Part shown: positions 1 through 8,616 of the stretch, in pieces
How the letters are laid out: each line of letters begins with the position of its first letter
Numbering within the stretch: position 1 is the first letter of the stretch
Assembly (NCBI RefSeq): GCF_003339865.1
Contig: NZ_QPKV01000004.1
Location: forward strand, 656,477-720,476
Origin: Pedobacter chinensis
GTDB taxonomy: Bacteria > Bacteroidota > Bacteroidia > Sphingobacteriales > Sphingobacteriaceae
Direction of reading: 5' to 3'
DNA length: 64,000 nucleotides
Program-made: the position numbers and the translations under genes
The notes under the pieces: model-generated
What the model was told of the DNA's origin: nothing
Database searches by the model: none
The model's input: the letters and a program-made list of their open reading frames with translations, nothing else

Positions 1-830
1 TTATAGCCCTTTTGATGGAGGTGTTTGAATAGATTTTTGTAATTGATCTCGCCAGTGGTTGGTTCTTTTCTTCCAGGATTATCACCTATTTGGATATAAG
101 CGATCTCATCCCAGCAACGATCGATGGTTTTTATTAAATCACCCTCCGTACGTTGCATGTGATAAATATCGTACAGAATTTTACATGATGGGCTTTTTAC
201 TGCTTTACAGACCGCATACGTTTCGTTGGTCTTTTGCAAAAATAAATCCGGAGTATCACTCAGGGTTTCTAAAACCATAATTAAACCATGCGGCTCAAAT
301 ATTTCTGCCCCGGCACGCATGGCATCAATCACGTTGGCAAATTGATTTCCGTATGGTAAATTCCGTTCATAAAACCCTGGTACTACGGTAAGCCATTTAG
401 CATTGCAACGTTTCGCTGCCTCTACCGATTTTTTACAGGTTTCTACAAATTTATCCTTGAATTCCTTTTTTCCGGTAGTTAGCGATGTTTTCCAATTGTC
501 GCCACCATCAACTACGAAAACACCCATTCGCATCCCTAATTTAGCAAGCAGGTTTCCGATTTTTTCCTGTTCTTCAACTGGTCTGGCCAGATAGCCATTA
601 TCCTCAATGGAGCGAAACCCCTTGTCGTACATAAATTGTATCTGATCGAGAAAGCTTTTGCCTGCATGATTGGCGAACATTCCCTGATGTGGTGCATAAT
701 CCAGATTAAATGGCTTATCGCTTAAAGATGTTTCCTGTTTTTTGGTAGCAAAAGCATTTGTAAATCCTGTCCACGTAGTAATTGCTCCTGCAGTGAACAG
801 GCTATTTCTTATAAATTCACTTCTTTTCAT
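1..830 (-). CDS. Exported sugar phosphate isomerase/epimerase-like TIM-barrel protein (partial)
   Basis: The frame starts at the ATG read from 830 and stays open through 276 codons to the window edge, so the C-terminus is missing. The N-terminus MKRSEFIRNSLFTAGAITTW is a hydrophobic export signal with KR rather than a full twin arginine. The body fits the xylose-isomerase-like TIM barrel (hydroxypyruvate isomerase Hyi type): LIMVLETLSD, LYDIYHMQ with likely metal-binding Asp and His, and IQIGDNPGR. The substrate cannot be read from sequence. It is the last visible gene of a minus-strand cluster with ApbE, a Gfo/Idh/MocA oxidoreductase and a SUMF1 protein, which suggests periplasmic sugar chemistry. 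Confidence 0.82.
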   Translation of the reverse strand, partial: MKRSEFIRNSLFTAGAITTWTGFTNAFATKKQETSLSDKPFNLDYAPHQGMFANHAGKSFLDQIQFMYDKGFRSIEDNGYLARPVEEQEKIGNLLAKLGMRMGVFVVDGGDNWKTSLTTGKKEFKDKFVETCKKSVEAAKRCNAKWLTVVPGFYERNLPYGNQFANVIDAMRAGAEIFEPHGLIMVLETLSDTPDLFLQKTNETYAVCKAVKSPSCKILYDIYHMQRTEGDLIKTIDRCWDEIAYIQIGDNPGRKEPTTGEINYKNLFKHLHQKGY

Positions 831-859
831 TCGTTTGTTTTTTGAATTTTAAAGCCAGT

Positions 860-1855
860 TTAATTCTTAATTAGTTTTTTGAATCCGCTTGATAAAGTAT
901 CTGCAACAGATCCATCTTTTTTATGATAAACAAAATAAGCCTCTAAGTCTTTCCGCTCTTCTACAAATTTTAGTGCTTCAGGCAAATGCATTCCCATTAG
1001 TGCATTGTCGTAACCATCGGCAGTAATGGCGTCTTTTGCATACACCGTTACGCTAATCATTTCATTTTCTAGTGGATAACCCGTTTTTGCATTAATCAGG
1101 TGCGAAATTTTTTTCTTCCCGCTTTGATGGAATTTTCTGTAATTACCAGAAGTAGTGATCGCCCCACTGTCAAGAGTGGCGATATGCCTGATCGTAGGTA
1201 TTCCGGTTTTATCGGGTCCCTCAATGCCAATTTTCATTGATGATCCATCTGGTTTTGGCCCAGCAATTCTAATTTCTCCTCCTAATTCAGCAACGTAGCT
1301 TTTTATGCCTTTTTTCGATAAATATAATGCTATTAAATCTACACTATAACCTTGAGCAATGCCATTCAAATCAATTTGAATACAGGATTTTGTTTTGAAC
1401 AATCTTCCGTTTTTAAGTTTCAGATTTTCCATCCCTACGCATTTTAATATCGATTTGATTTCCATGCTGCTTGGTTCATTGTTATTTTCTTTCGGACCAA
1501 AACCCCATGCTTGTACCAAAGGAGCAACCGTAATGTCAAAAATGCCTTTGGTATCGCGGTTGATTTCAAAGCTTCTTTTTAAAACATCAATTAAAAAAAG
1601 ATCGACTTTCAGTTCTTTTTCAGCTGCATTAAATTGATTGATCAGGGAGCCTTTTTTGTACAGCGACATTGATAAATCAATTTCATCCAACAAACTATCA
1701 ATGCCTTTTTTAGTGGCAATACTATCAGTTGCATAGTACATGATGGTATAATCTGTACCTTGTGCCAAGCCAGTGATTTTATATTGCTTCAATTCCTTTG
1801 CTGAAACGAAAGCATAGCATAATGAAAGGCAAAGGAACAGAATTCTGATTATCAT
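860..1855 (-). CDS. apbE: ApbE family FAD:protein FMN transferase
   Basis: ApbE proteins move FMN from FAD onto a threonine of exported flavoproteins. The 331-residue product has an N-terminal signal peptide (MIIRILFLCLSLCYAFVSA) without a lipobox. ApbE signatures follow: QGTDYTIMYY near residue 33, TKGIFDITVAPLVQAWGF near 103-120, ELGGEIRIAGP near 190, TSGNYRKF near 235, HLINAKTGYPLE, and DAITADGYDNALMG near 280, matching the family's metal-binding DAxTAD region. It lies 5 bp downstream of the Gfo/Idh/MocA gene and 29 bp before the TIM-barrel gene, so it is probably co-transcribed. No obvious FMN-accepting target is visible nearby. Confidence 0.9.
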   Translation of the reverse strand: MIIRILFLCLSLCYAFVSAKELKQYKITGLAQGTDYTIMYYATDSIATKKGIDSLLDEIDLSMSLYKKGSLINQFNAAEKELKVDLFLIDVLKRSFEINRDTKGIFDITVAPLVQAWGFGPKENNNEPSSMEIKSILKCVGMENLKLKNGRLFKTKSCIQIDLNGIAQGYSVDLIALYLSKKGIKSYVAELGGEIRIAGPKPDGSSMKIGIEGPDKTGIPTIRHIATLDSGAITTSGNYRKFHQSGKKKISHLINAKTGYPLENEMISVTVYAKDAITADGYDNALMGMHLPEALKFVEERKDLEAYFVYHKKDGSVADTLSSGFKKLIKN

Positions 1856-1860
1856 ATTTT

Positions 1861-3180
1861 TTACAAAACCTTCGTTTTACCTGGCATTGCTATAGGGTAT
1901 AAACCATTTTCATCTGGCATTAATTTCGGATTTGCATCCCATGCGAAACGCTCTGGCATCAAGCTATTTTCAGCAGCCAGGGCATCTTCCCATTTAATGG
2001 TTTGGCCAGAATAAGTTGCATAACGTCCAATTATTCCCGTTAATGTGCTGGTTGCGCCATATTCTGCATTGTCAAATTTATATTCTCCTTTTGATATTGC
2101 CTCAAAAAGTTCATCGTGCTCTGTTTGGTAAGGGTTTGCATTTCCTTTGGTGTTGTGATTGTAAATGACATTGCCTTTCCAGTCCCATAGCTTGGCCTGG
2201 TTGCCCGCAGATAAGAAAATTTTACCTTTTGTGCCCTGGAAAGTTTCATCAACACGGTTGGGTACACCCTCAAAATGCTTGCATTGACTGTAAATTACCG
2301 ATCCATCAGCATAAGTCAGTTCTACTGCGTGGTTATCATAAATCTCTCCATAATCTTTTCCGGTTCGCCATGCTCTGCTGCCCGTACCTTGAACTGAAAT
2401 TGGATGGGTTCCTTTGATCCAGTTTGCAATATCAATATTATGAACGTGTTGTTCTACAATGTGATCGCCACATAACCAGTTAAAATAGTACCAGTTTCGC
2501 ATTTGGTATTCCATTTCAGTTTGATTTGCCTGACGTGGACGAACCCACACACCGCCGCTATTCCAATAAACCTGACCAGAAACAATATCTCCGATAGCAC
2601 CATCCTTTACTAGTTTCATTGCCTCACGATAATTACTTTGATAACGTCTTTGCAAGCCCACTACAACATTAAGTTTTTTCTTTTTTGCGATTTCTGCTGC
2701 CGCTAAAACCTTTCTGATTCCAGGTGAATCAACCGCAACAGGTTTTTCCATGAAAACATGCTTGCCTTGTTTTATGGCTTCTTCAAAATGGATTGGTCTA
2801 AAGCCCGGAGGGGTAACCAATAATACCACATCTGCTAATGGAATAGCTTTTAAATAGGCATCGAAACCTACAAACTGGCGTTCTTTAGGAACATCCATTT
2901 TTGCAGCAAATTTAGTGTTAAGTGATTGGTAACTGCTATCCAGACGATCCTGAAAAGCATCGGCCATGGCTACTAACTTTATATTGAATTTTGTGCTAAG
3001 TGCCTGAAAAGCGGCTCCGGTTCCTCTATCTCCGCAACCAATTAATGCAATTTTAATGGTGTCGCTTCCGGAAGCATAAGCACCGGCAAGTGGAAAGCTA
3101 CTGAGCATTGCACCACCAGCCAGTAGGGCAGAGGCCTTTAAAAAATCTCGTCTTTCTTTTGTGTTTGGTTCTTTTTTCAT
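1861..3180 (-). CDS. Tat-exported Gfo/Idh/MocA family oxidoreductase
   Basis: The 439-residue product starts with a twin-arginine signal (RRDFLKASALLAGGAML), so it should fold with its NAD(P) in the cytoplasm before export. A Rossmann glycine motif ALIGCGDRG follows near residue 46. The family EKP motif appears in HVFMEKPVAVD near residue 140, and the C-terminal Gfo/Idh/MocA domain follows. Such enzymes oxidise sugar hydroxyls or act on glycosides; the substrate here is unknown. It sits between the SUMF1-type gene and apbE on the same strand with short gaps, so an operon is likely. Confidence 0.92.
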   Translation of the reverse strand: MKKEPNTKERRDFLKASALLAGGAMLSSFPLAGAYASGSDTIKIALIGCGDRGTGAAFQALSTKFNIKLVAMADAFQDRLDSSYQSLNTKFAAKMDVPKERQFVGFDAYLKAIPLADVVLLVTPPGFRPIHFEEAIKQGKHVFMEKPVAVDSPGIRKVLAAAEIAKKKKLNVVVGLQRRYQSNYREAMKLVKDGAIGDIVSGQVYWNSGGVWVRPRQANQTEMEYQMRNWYYFNWLCGDHIVEQHVHNIDIANWIKGTHPISVQGTGSRAWRTGKDYGEIYDNHAVELTYADGSVIYSQCKHFEGVPNRVDETFQGTKGKIFLSAGNQAKLWDWKGNVIYNHNTKGNANPYQTEHDELFEAISKGEYKFDNAEYGATSTLTGIIGRYATYSGQTIKWEDALAAENSLMPERFAWDANPKLMPDENGLYPIAMPGKTKVL

Positions 3181-3213
3181 TTCTGAGGATTATATTGGTT
3201 TTATAAGTGTAGA

Positions 3214-4179
3214 TTATAAATCTTTGATGGGTTGCTTATTATAATAAGCTTCAATTTCAGCTTTAGAAGGAGTTTTAGCAGGCCGAACCAATCTCATCCC
3301 AACAAAAGGAGCTTCCGGAAACCACCAATTGCTTTTAGGTATTTGCGGATCCAACTGTTTCCATGAAGGATCAGATGCCAGGCGTGCTGTTGAAGTTAAA
3401 TTCTCCGGAGTTTCATCATAAGAACCACCACGTACAACATTTGGGTATAGTTTTTCAGGGGTCGCTACAGGATTTTCTGTTGTTTTTCCTTTTCCCTGAA
3501 GATAAAAGTCTGCAATATATTGGTCGTAAGTCCATTCGCTTACATTTCCGTGCATATCATATAAACCCCAGGCGTTTGGTTTTTTCTGTCCGACAGGATG
3601 AGTTTTATTATCGCTATTTTCACTGTACCATGCGTAGTCTTTTAAGTTGGAGATATCATCTCCGAAATTATAATTAGTATTGGTTCCGGCTTTACATGCA
3701 TATTCCCATTCCGCTTCAGTTGGTAAGCGATAGAAAACCCCCGTTCGGGCATATAACCATTTGCAGAACTGAATGGCATTATATTGAGTCATGGCAACCG
3801 CCGGCTGATTTTCTTTTCCCATTCCAAAAGTCATGTCCAGGTATGGCTTTGTTGGCCTGGTTACCGCATCCACCTCTGCAGGAATTGCCGTAATACTGGC
3901 CTGTTTTTCATAATCACGATAAAGGAACGGCTCAAAAATATCCCAGGTAACTTCATATTTTCCAATCCAGAAAGCATCAAGTTTAACCTCATGTGCCGGT
4001 TGTTCATCTGCTTTGCCAGCTTTGCTCCCCATTTGAAATTTGCCTGCTGGTACAGCCTGCATATCAAAGGTTAATTTAGTTCCATTGATGGCTTGAGTAT
4101 AGGATTTTAGCGTATTTTGAGCAAAGTTTTGCTGATAAATAAAGGTAATTAATGCAAAGGCAATAACTTTCTTAAACAT
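3214..4179 (-). CDS. SUMF1/formylglycine-generating-enzyme-like exported protein
   Basis: The product carries a signal peptide (MFKKVIAFALITFIYQQNFA); I prefer this ATG at 4179 to the one at 4194 because it places the signal at the extreme N-terminus. SUMF1/FGE landmarks are clear: GKFQMGSKAG, WIGKYEVTWDIFEPF, YRLPTEAEWEYACKAGT, WGLYDMHGNVSEWTYD and VVRGGSYDETPENLTSTAR. The region where true formylglycine enzymes carry paired copper-binding cysteines reads TSTARLA without cysteine. It is therefore more likely a structural or gliding-type SUMF1 homologue than a sulfatase activator. It is the first gene of the cluster running down to position 1. Confidence 0.85.
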   Translation of the reverse strand: MFKKVIAFALITFIYQQNFAQNTLKSYTQAINGTKLTFDMQAVPAGKFQMGSKAGKADEQPAHEVKLDAFWIGKYEVTWDIFEPFLYRDYEKQASITAIPAEVDAVTRPTKPYLDMTFGMGKENQPAVAMTQYNAIQFCKWLYARTGVFYRLPTEAEWEYACKAGTNTNYNFGDDISNLKDYAWYSENSDNKTHPVGQKKPNAWGLYDMHGNVSEWTYDQYIADFYLQGKGKTTENPVATPEKLYPNVVRGGSYDETPENLTSTARLASDPSWKQLDPQIPKSNWWFPEAPFVGMRLVRPAKTPSKAEIEAYYNKQPIKDL

Positions 4180-4321
4180 AATTTTGGTTAGCATTGCTTT
4201 GTTAAAAGCATTTTTTGGGTTACTTAATAATCTGATTACTAAAGTAATTAACCGCTATTATAATTACGAAAATTTGTGTAACAATAAAGGTATAATTGAC
4301 AATTAATATTTGAAAAGATCC

Positions 4322-5599
4322 TTATCTTCTATCTTCAGCTTTATTGCTGATATTAGCATAGCCGACTAACGTTTCCCAACGGGCACCAGGACGACGATAA
4401 TAAACGAAAATTTGATAAGTGTTCTCTGTTTGAAAAAATGATCCTTCAAAAGGTTGGGTTTCTAAAGTTTTAGTGTCATTATTAAACCAGGCATATTCAT
4501 AGTCGTATAAACCTTGTTTAAGCATAATACTGGCATAAAATTGCTTTCTGCCAGCATCGTAAAGTAATTTGTTTTCTTTACCTAAAGTATAATTATTAAA
4601 ACGACCGATCACGTAAGCATCGCCGCTAGTGTCTGGTGCTGTAGCATTAAGCGTAAAAAGAACACCCATGTATTCTGATTCCGTTTTATCATCTCTTCCA
4701 TCAGTGTTTTTAATGTAGAAATTCCCATTCTCATCATATTGGTTGGCAAAAGCTCCGGTATTTCTCGGTGCATCCTGAAAAAGCAATACATTTACTGATT
4801 CGTTATCACGATAAATATCTTTCACGTTATCTGCTTTATAGCGTAAACTTCTGGTATCGAATTTTCTAAACTCGTTATTTCCCCAAAAATCGTTGGTGGT
4901 TAAATCATTATAAACCAATTGATTCGGGCGAATAAAAGAAGGGCGGGTATTTATTTGTAACGTATTGGAATTGAAATTCTGCATCACCATGGCTTTTAAA
5001 TCCTGATAAGGATTAGGGATGGGCATGGTGTGATTAATCGTGAAATTTATTTTTTGCTTTGAGTTCCGTTCCATTACCTGCATGGAATTGGTAACCTCGG
5101 CAGCAACAGCAACCTGATGATCAACAATATAAAAGCGTTGTGAAATCACAGGCTGGTTTTTGTCGCCATCCAAATAAACTTTTAAAAGATAGTTCCCTCC
5201 AATTTTTGGTTGTATCTGGGTATTTGGCAGGCTTAATTCGTAGTGTGTATATTTTCTGGTGGTGTTTGATGAATAGCGGTAATTAATTATTCTGTCATCA
5301 TTAAAACCGCCTAAATAATCAATAGTGGAAATTTTTGATGGTTGCCAATCTGATGTGCAATGTTCAATGGAATACCAGTAGTTTTTAGTTCCGGCCAATA
5401 AATCATCAAAAGAAAAAGTGATGGTTTCTAAAGTGTTTAGTTGTATAACAGGCAGGCTTTGTTCACGCGAGCTATTGTAACAAAGTACCGTTTTAATATT
5501 AGGCTGATAGATTTTGTTTTCGTGAATAAAAGTTTTATCAGTTTGGGCATGAGCTAGGGTAGGGATGAAAAATAGAATCAGAAATAATATTTTTTGCAT
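4322..5599 (-). CDS. Type IX secretion system plug protein (DUF5103)
   Basis: The sequence matches the DUF5103 family, now described as the plug that closes the SprA translocon of the T9SS in Bacteroidota. After the signal peptide (MQKILFLILFFIPTLAHA) come HENKIYQPNIKTVLCYN, the aromatic stretch YWYSIEHCTSDWQPS, and WGNNEFRKFDTRSL, all typical of the family. The C-terminal beta-sandwich ends with RRPGARWETLVGYANI. The start at 5599 is chosen because it opens directly on the signal peptide; an in-frame ATG at 5632 would add eleven unlikely residues. Another T9SS component user, a type B cargo, is encoded at 28.7-30.6 kb. Confidence 0.88.
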   Translation of the reverse strand: MQKILFLILFFIPTLAHAQTDKTFIHENKIYQPNIKTVLCYNSSREQSLPVIQLNTLETITFSFDDLLAGTKNYWYSIEHCTSDWQPSKISTIDYLGGFNDDRIINYRYSSNTTRKYTHYELSLPNTQIQPKIGGNYLLKVYLDGDKNQPVISQRFYIVDHQVAVAAEVTNSMQVMERNSKQKINFTINHTMPIPNPYQDLKAMVMQNFNSNTLQINTRPSFIRPNQLVYNDLTTNDFWGNNEFRKFDTRSLRYKADNVKDIYRDNESVNVLLFQDAPRNTGAFANQYDENGNFYIKNTDGRDDKTESEYMGVLFTLNATAPDTSGDAYVIGRFNNYTLGKENKLLYDAGRKQFYASIMLKQGLYDYEYAWFNNDTKTLETQPFEGSFFQTENTYQIFVYYRRPGARWETLVGYANISNKAEDRR

Positions 5600-5631
5600 A
5601 GCTAAAAGTAAAGTTTTCTGATGAAGTGGCA

Positions 5632-5830
5632 AAACCTCTCCCTATGAAAGTTGGTGTTTTGCTTTTATTGTGGCCTCCCTCTCCTTGAAGAGAGGGAAAT
5701 CAAGGAACTGCTTTTAACCCTTAGTATTAAAATGGATTGGGTTTAAACAACTTTCTGTTCATTCCCTCTCTTTAAGGAGAGGGATAGTACCAATGTGACT
5801 TTTACTGCTTCCATTAACAGGGAGAGGTTT
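5632..5830. repeat. Nested inverted-repeat element
   Basis: AAACCTCTCCCT near 5632 is mirrored by AGGGAGAGGTTT near 5830. Two inner hairpins carry the arms TCCCTCTC/GAGAGGGA at 5676-5697 and 5763-5784. No reading frame in it looks like protein. It resembles a non-autonomous intergenic repeat of the kind common in Pedobacter genomes. It fills most of the 314-bp gap between the T9SS plug gene and the ABC-F gene. Confidence 0.6.
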
Positions 5831-5841
5831 TTAAAACTAAA

Positions 5842-5890
5842 AGCCGCAGATTCGCAGATTATACTTTCAATAATCTGCGAATCTGCGGCT
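5842..5890. repeat. Perfect 20-bp-stem hairpin
   Basis: Positions 5842-5861 and 5871-5890 are exact reverse complements around a 9-nt loop. A further partial copy of one arm (ATCTGCGGCT) follows at 5901-5910, next to the stop codon of the ABC-F gene. It could end transcription of the ABC-F gene on the minus strand, but there is no T-tract. It is more likely a repetitive extragenic palindrome. Confidence 0.7.
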
Positions 5891-5913
5891 AGTTTATTTT
5901 ATCTGCGGCTAAC

Positions 5914-7821
5914 TTAACCTTCCAGTTCCATGATCTCAGCAGCCAGGCTTTCCCACTTATTCTGATGATCATCCAAATCCTGTTTAGCGGCTAAATAGCG
6001 TTTGTTTGCTTCAGCTAATTTGTCAGCTTTGCCATAAACATTCTCATCAGCTAATTCGGCTTCGATACTTTTTACACTTTGCTCTAATTCTGAAATTAAT
6101 GTTTCTGTTTTCTTTAGCTCATCATTTAATTTTTTCAACTGATTAGCCGAGTTCGGAGCAACTGGTTTTGGCTCTTCTTTTTGTTTTTCAGGCATTTTTA
6201 TCGGAATGGGTTTTGAAGCAGGAATAACACGCTTGCTGTTCCACTCTTCATATTCTGCATAAGTACCTGGATAAACCTTGATTTTTTCATTTTCAATGAA
6301 CCAGATTTTGTTGGCCACATTATCAAGGAAATATCTATCGTGAGATACTGCGATAAAAGTGCCTTCAAACTGCTGTAAAGCCTGAATTAAGATGTTAACC
6401 GATTGAATATCCAAGTGGTTGGTAGGCTCATCCAGAATCAGGAAATTTGAATCTGTAGTTAAAGATTTAGCTAAGGCCACACGCGATTTTTCGCCTCCTG
6501 AAAGTACTTTGATTTTCTTGAAAACATCATCGCCGGTAAATAAGAAACAGCCTAAAATACTGCGTAATTCGGTATCACTATGTTTAGGGGCAAATGCCTG
6601 TAACTCTTCTAAAATAGAATTACCTAAATGCAATGATTCCAATTGGTGTTGTGCGAAGAAAGTAGTGGTTACATTATGGCCAGTTTCGCACATTCCTTCA
6701 AATTTTTCAGTTCCAGCAATAATTCTCAATAATGTCGATTTACCTTTACCGTTTGCTCCGATTAATGCAATTTTATCGCCTTTTTCAATTACCGCTTCTG
6801 CATCTTCCAGAATGTGAACATTTGGGTAATGTTTTGTGGCATGTTCTATGCGAACCACATGACGGCCCGATTGTTTGGTGAATTTAAAGCTGAAATTTAC
6901 AGTAGGGTTATCATCATCAACATCCTCCACACGTTCCATTTTATCTAAAGCTTTCATTCGCGATTGCGCCATTTTTGCTTTTGATGCTTTAGCTTTAAAA
7001 CGCTCAATTAAACGTTCTTCCTGTTTAATTTTAGCCTGCTGATTTTTAAATTCTCCTTTTTGAATCTCGCCACGCAAAGCTTTTTCCTCTACATAGAAGC
7101 TATAATTACCTGCATAAACGGTTAATTTTCCTTTACGCGATTCAACGGTACGGTTTACAATTTTATCCAGGAAATATCTATCGTGAGATACAATCACAAT
7201 TGCACCTTCAAAGCCCATTAAATAGTTTTCCAGCCATTTAATAGAGGGTAAGTCCATGTGGTTGGTTGGTTCATCGAGCAGTAAAATATCAGGATCTTGT
7301 AAAAGAATTTTTGCCAGCATTACCCGCATACGCCAACCTCCGGAGAAAGTATTTAAAGGGCGTAACTGATCTGCTGTACTGAAACCCAAACCAGCTAAAA
7401 TTTCGTTTGCTCTGTATTCGATATTGTAACCATCCAAAGCCTCAAACTCCTGCTGTTTATCGCTTAGTTTATATAAAACCTCTTCACTATAATCTGTTTC
7501 GATTTTTTTTAGCAATTCTTCAATTTCATCATGCAATTGATTTTGGCGTTCAAAAGCCTCCATCGCCACATGTAAAATGCTATGGTGAGAATCATAAGAA
7601 AGTAAATCCTGATTCAAATAACCTATTTTTAAGTCCTTAGACATAGAAATGGTACCCGAACTAGGTGCATATTCTCCTACAATTAATTTTAAAAGTGTCG
7701 ATTTTCCTGTCCCGTTAGCACCTATTAAGCCAGCTCTATCGCCAGGTTTAATGTGCCAGTTCGCTTCATCGTACAAGGCTCTCGAGCCAATCAGGAATGT
7801 TAAATTATTTATTGAAATCAT
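5914..7821 (-). CDS. ABC-F family ATPase (ribosome-associated)
   Basis: The product has two ABC domains without membrane segments: Walker A GANGTGKST and GANGKGKST, signatures FSGGWRMR and LSGGEKSR, Walker B ILLLDEPTNHMD and FLILDEPTNHLD. A charged linker lies between the domains and a C-terminal coiled coil (roughly the last 90 residues, rich in Lys and Glu) follows. This is the Uup/YheS type of ABC-F translation factor. I start it at MISINNLTF (7821); the longer frame from 7872 adds 17 residues unlike the family. Which ABC-F subfamily it belongs to cannot be fixed by eye. Confidence 0.92.
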   Translation of the reverse strand: MISINNLTFLIGSRALYDEANWHIKPGDRAGLIGANGTGKSTLLKLIVGEYAPSSGTISMSKDLKIGYLNQDLLSYDSHHSILHVAMEAFERQNQLHDEIEELLKKIETDYSEEVLYKLSDKQQEFEALDGYNIEYRANEILAGLGFSTADQLRPLNTFSGGWRMRVMLAKILLQDPDILLLDEPTNHMDLPSIKWLENYLMGFEGAIVIVSHDRYFLDKIVNRTVESRKGKLTVYAGNYSFYVEEKALRGEIQKGEFKNQQAKIKQEERLIERFKAKASKAKMAQSRMKALDKMERVEDVDDDNPTVNFSFKFTKQSGRHVVRIEHATKHYPNVHILEDAEAVIEKGDKIALIGANGKGKSTLLRIIAGTEKFEGMCETGHNVTTTFFAQHQLESLHLGNSILEELQAFAPKHSDTELRSILGCFLFTGDDVFKKIKVLSGGEKSRVALAKSLTTDSNFLILDEPTNHLDIQSVNILIQALQQFEGTFIAVSHDRYFLDNVANKIWFIENEKIKVYPGTYAEYEEWNSKRVIPASKPIPIKMPEKQKEEPKPVAPNSANQLKKLNDELKKTETLISELEQSVKSIEAELADENVYGKADKLAEANKRYLAAKQDLDDHQNKWESLAAEIMELEG

Positions 7822-8112
7822 TTCGGCTGCAAAAGTACGAAATTTAAAGGCTTTTTTCAGATTGAAAATCAAATACGGTAAGTTAAGAATCCGTCAATTT
7901 TCAGAAAAGCTTAACAATTTTAAAAAAGTTAGGATTGTGAATTAAAAATATCGCTTTTTTATCTAATTATTTGCATCGTTATTCATTGGGTGCGCTCCTT
8001 TATTTTCTCCCATGCCATTCATTTTATAATAATGCCGATTGAAATAGTTATGCTTGATTTGTCAGTTCAAAGTTAAATGCAATTGTTTTTTTAGATCATT
8101 CAAAAATATTCA
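7822..8112. other. Intergenic region without a supported gene
   Basis: This 290-bp stretch separates the divergent ABC-F gene and the Rrf2-type regulator. It is AT-rich. I see no tRNA, riboswitch or protein-like frame in it. It must hold the ABC-F promoter on the minus strand, but I could not assign a clear pair of boxes. Confidence 0.5.
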
Positions 8113-8145
8113 TACTTTTGTACTGTAATTAAAAATATTACAGTA
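8113..8145 (+). promoter_or_regulatory. Promoter -7 box with overlapping Rrf2-type operator
   Basis: TACTTTTG at 8113-8120 matches the Bacteroidota -7 box TAnnTTTG. It is followed at once by a perfect inverted repeat, TACTGTAAT at 8121-8129 and ATTACAGTA at 8137-8145 with a 7-nt spacer. The last base of the repeat is the A of the regulator's start codon. The placement over the expected transcription start suggests autorepression. A nearly identical palindrome precedes the next gene. Confidence 0.65.
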
Positions 8146-8555
8146 TGAGCGATAGTCATTTTTCAATTTCTTTGCATATTCTTACTCTTTTAGATCATGA
8201 AAAAGGACAGCTCCTGAACTCAGAATATATTGCAGGAAGCATAAATTGTAATCCTGTTTTAGTGAGGAAGGAACTGGCTAATTTGCGTAAACATGGATTA
8301 GTGCATAGTAAGGAAGGTAAGGGTGGGGGTTCAACTTTGGCTAAAAATCCTGCAGATATTAATTTTGGCGAAGTATATAAAGCAGTGAAGCAGAAAAGTT
8401 TGTTTGGCGAAAGCAAAAATGAACCAAATCCTGATTGCCTGGTTGGTAAGCAAATTTCCAAACATTTATCAAAACTTTATGATGAGGCAGAAAACGCTCT
8501 GATCAAAAATTTATCTACTTATACACTTGCTGATTTTAGCGCTAAATTCGACTAA
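8145..8555 (+). CDS. Rrf2 family transcriptional regulator (YwnA-like)
   Basis: The 136-residue protein shows the Rrf2 winged helix: HILTLLDHEKGQLLNSEYIA, then CNPVLVRKELANLRKHGLV, then the wing GKGGGSTLAKNPADI. Only one cysteine (near 98) lies in the region where IscR and NsrR have three cluster ligands, so an Fe-S cluster is unlikely. It is more like YwnA/HypR regulators that sense electrophiles or redox stress. The ATG overlaps its own putative operator. The next gene carries the same operator and is the probable target. Confidence 0.88.
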   Translation: MSDSHFSISLHILTLLDHEKGQLLNSEYIAGSINCNPVLVRKELANLRKHGLVHSKEGKGGGSTLAKNPADINFGEVYKAVKQKSLFGESKNEPNPDCLVGKQISKHLSKLYDEAENALIKNLSTYTLADFSAKFD

Positions 8556-8570
8556 AAAAATTTAACTAAA

Positions 8571-8593
8571 ACTGTAATAAAAAACATTACAAT
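8571..8593 (+). promoter_or_regulatory. Second copy of the Rrf2-type operator
   Basis: ACTGTAAT at 8571-8578 and ATTACAAT at 8586-8593 with a 7-nt spacer repeat the palindrome at 8121-8145 with one changed base. It lies 23 bp before the NAD(P)-binding protein gene. Two copies with identical spacing, each before a gene of the pair, argue for a real binding site. Confidence 0.6.
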
Positions 8594-8616
8594 TAAACAA
8601 TTTAATCTTAAATAAT

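Noticed and set aside
3214..4179. Sulfatase-activating formylglycine enzyme
   Set aside because: The paired cysteines of the active site are missing and no sulfatase gene is nearby.
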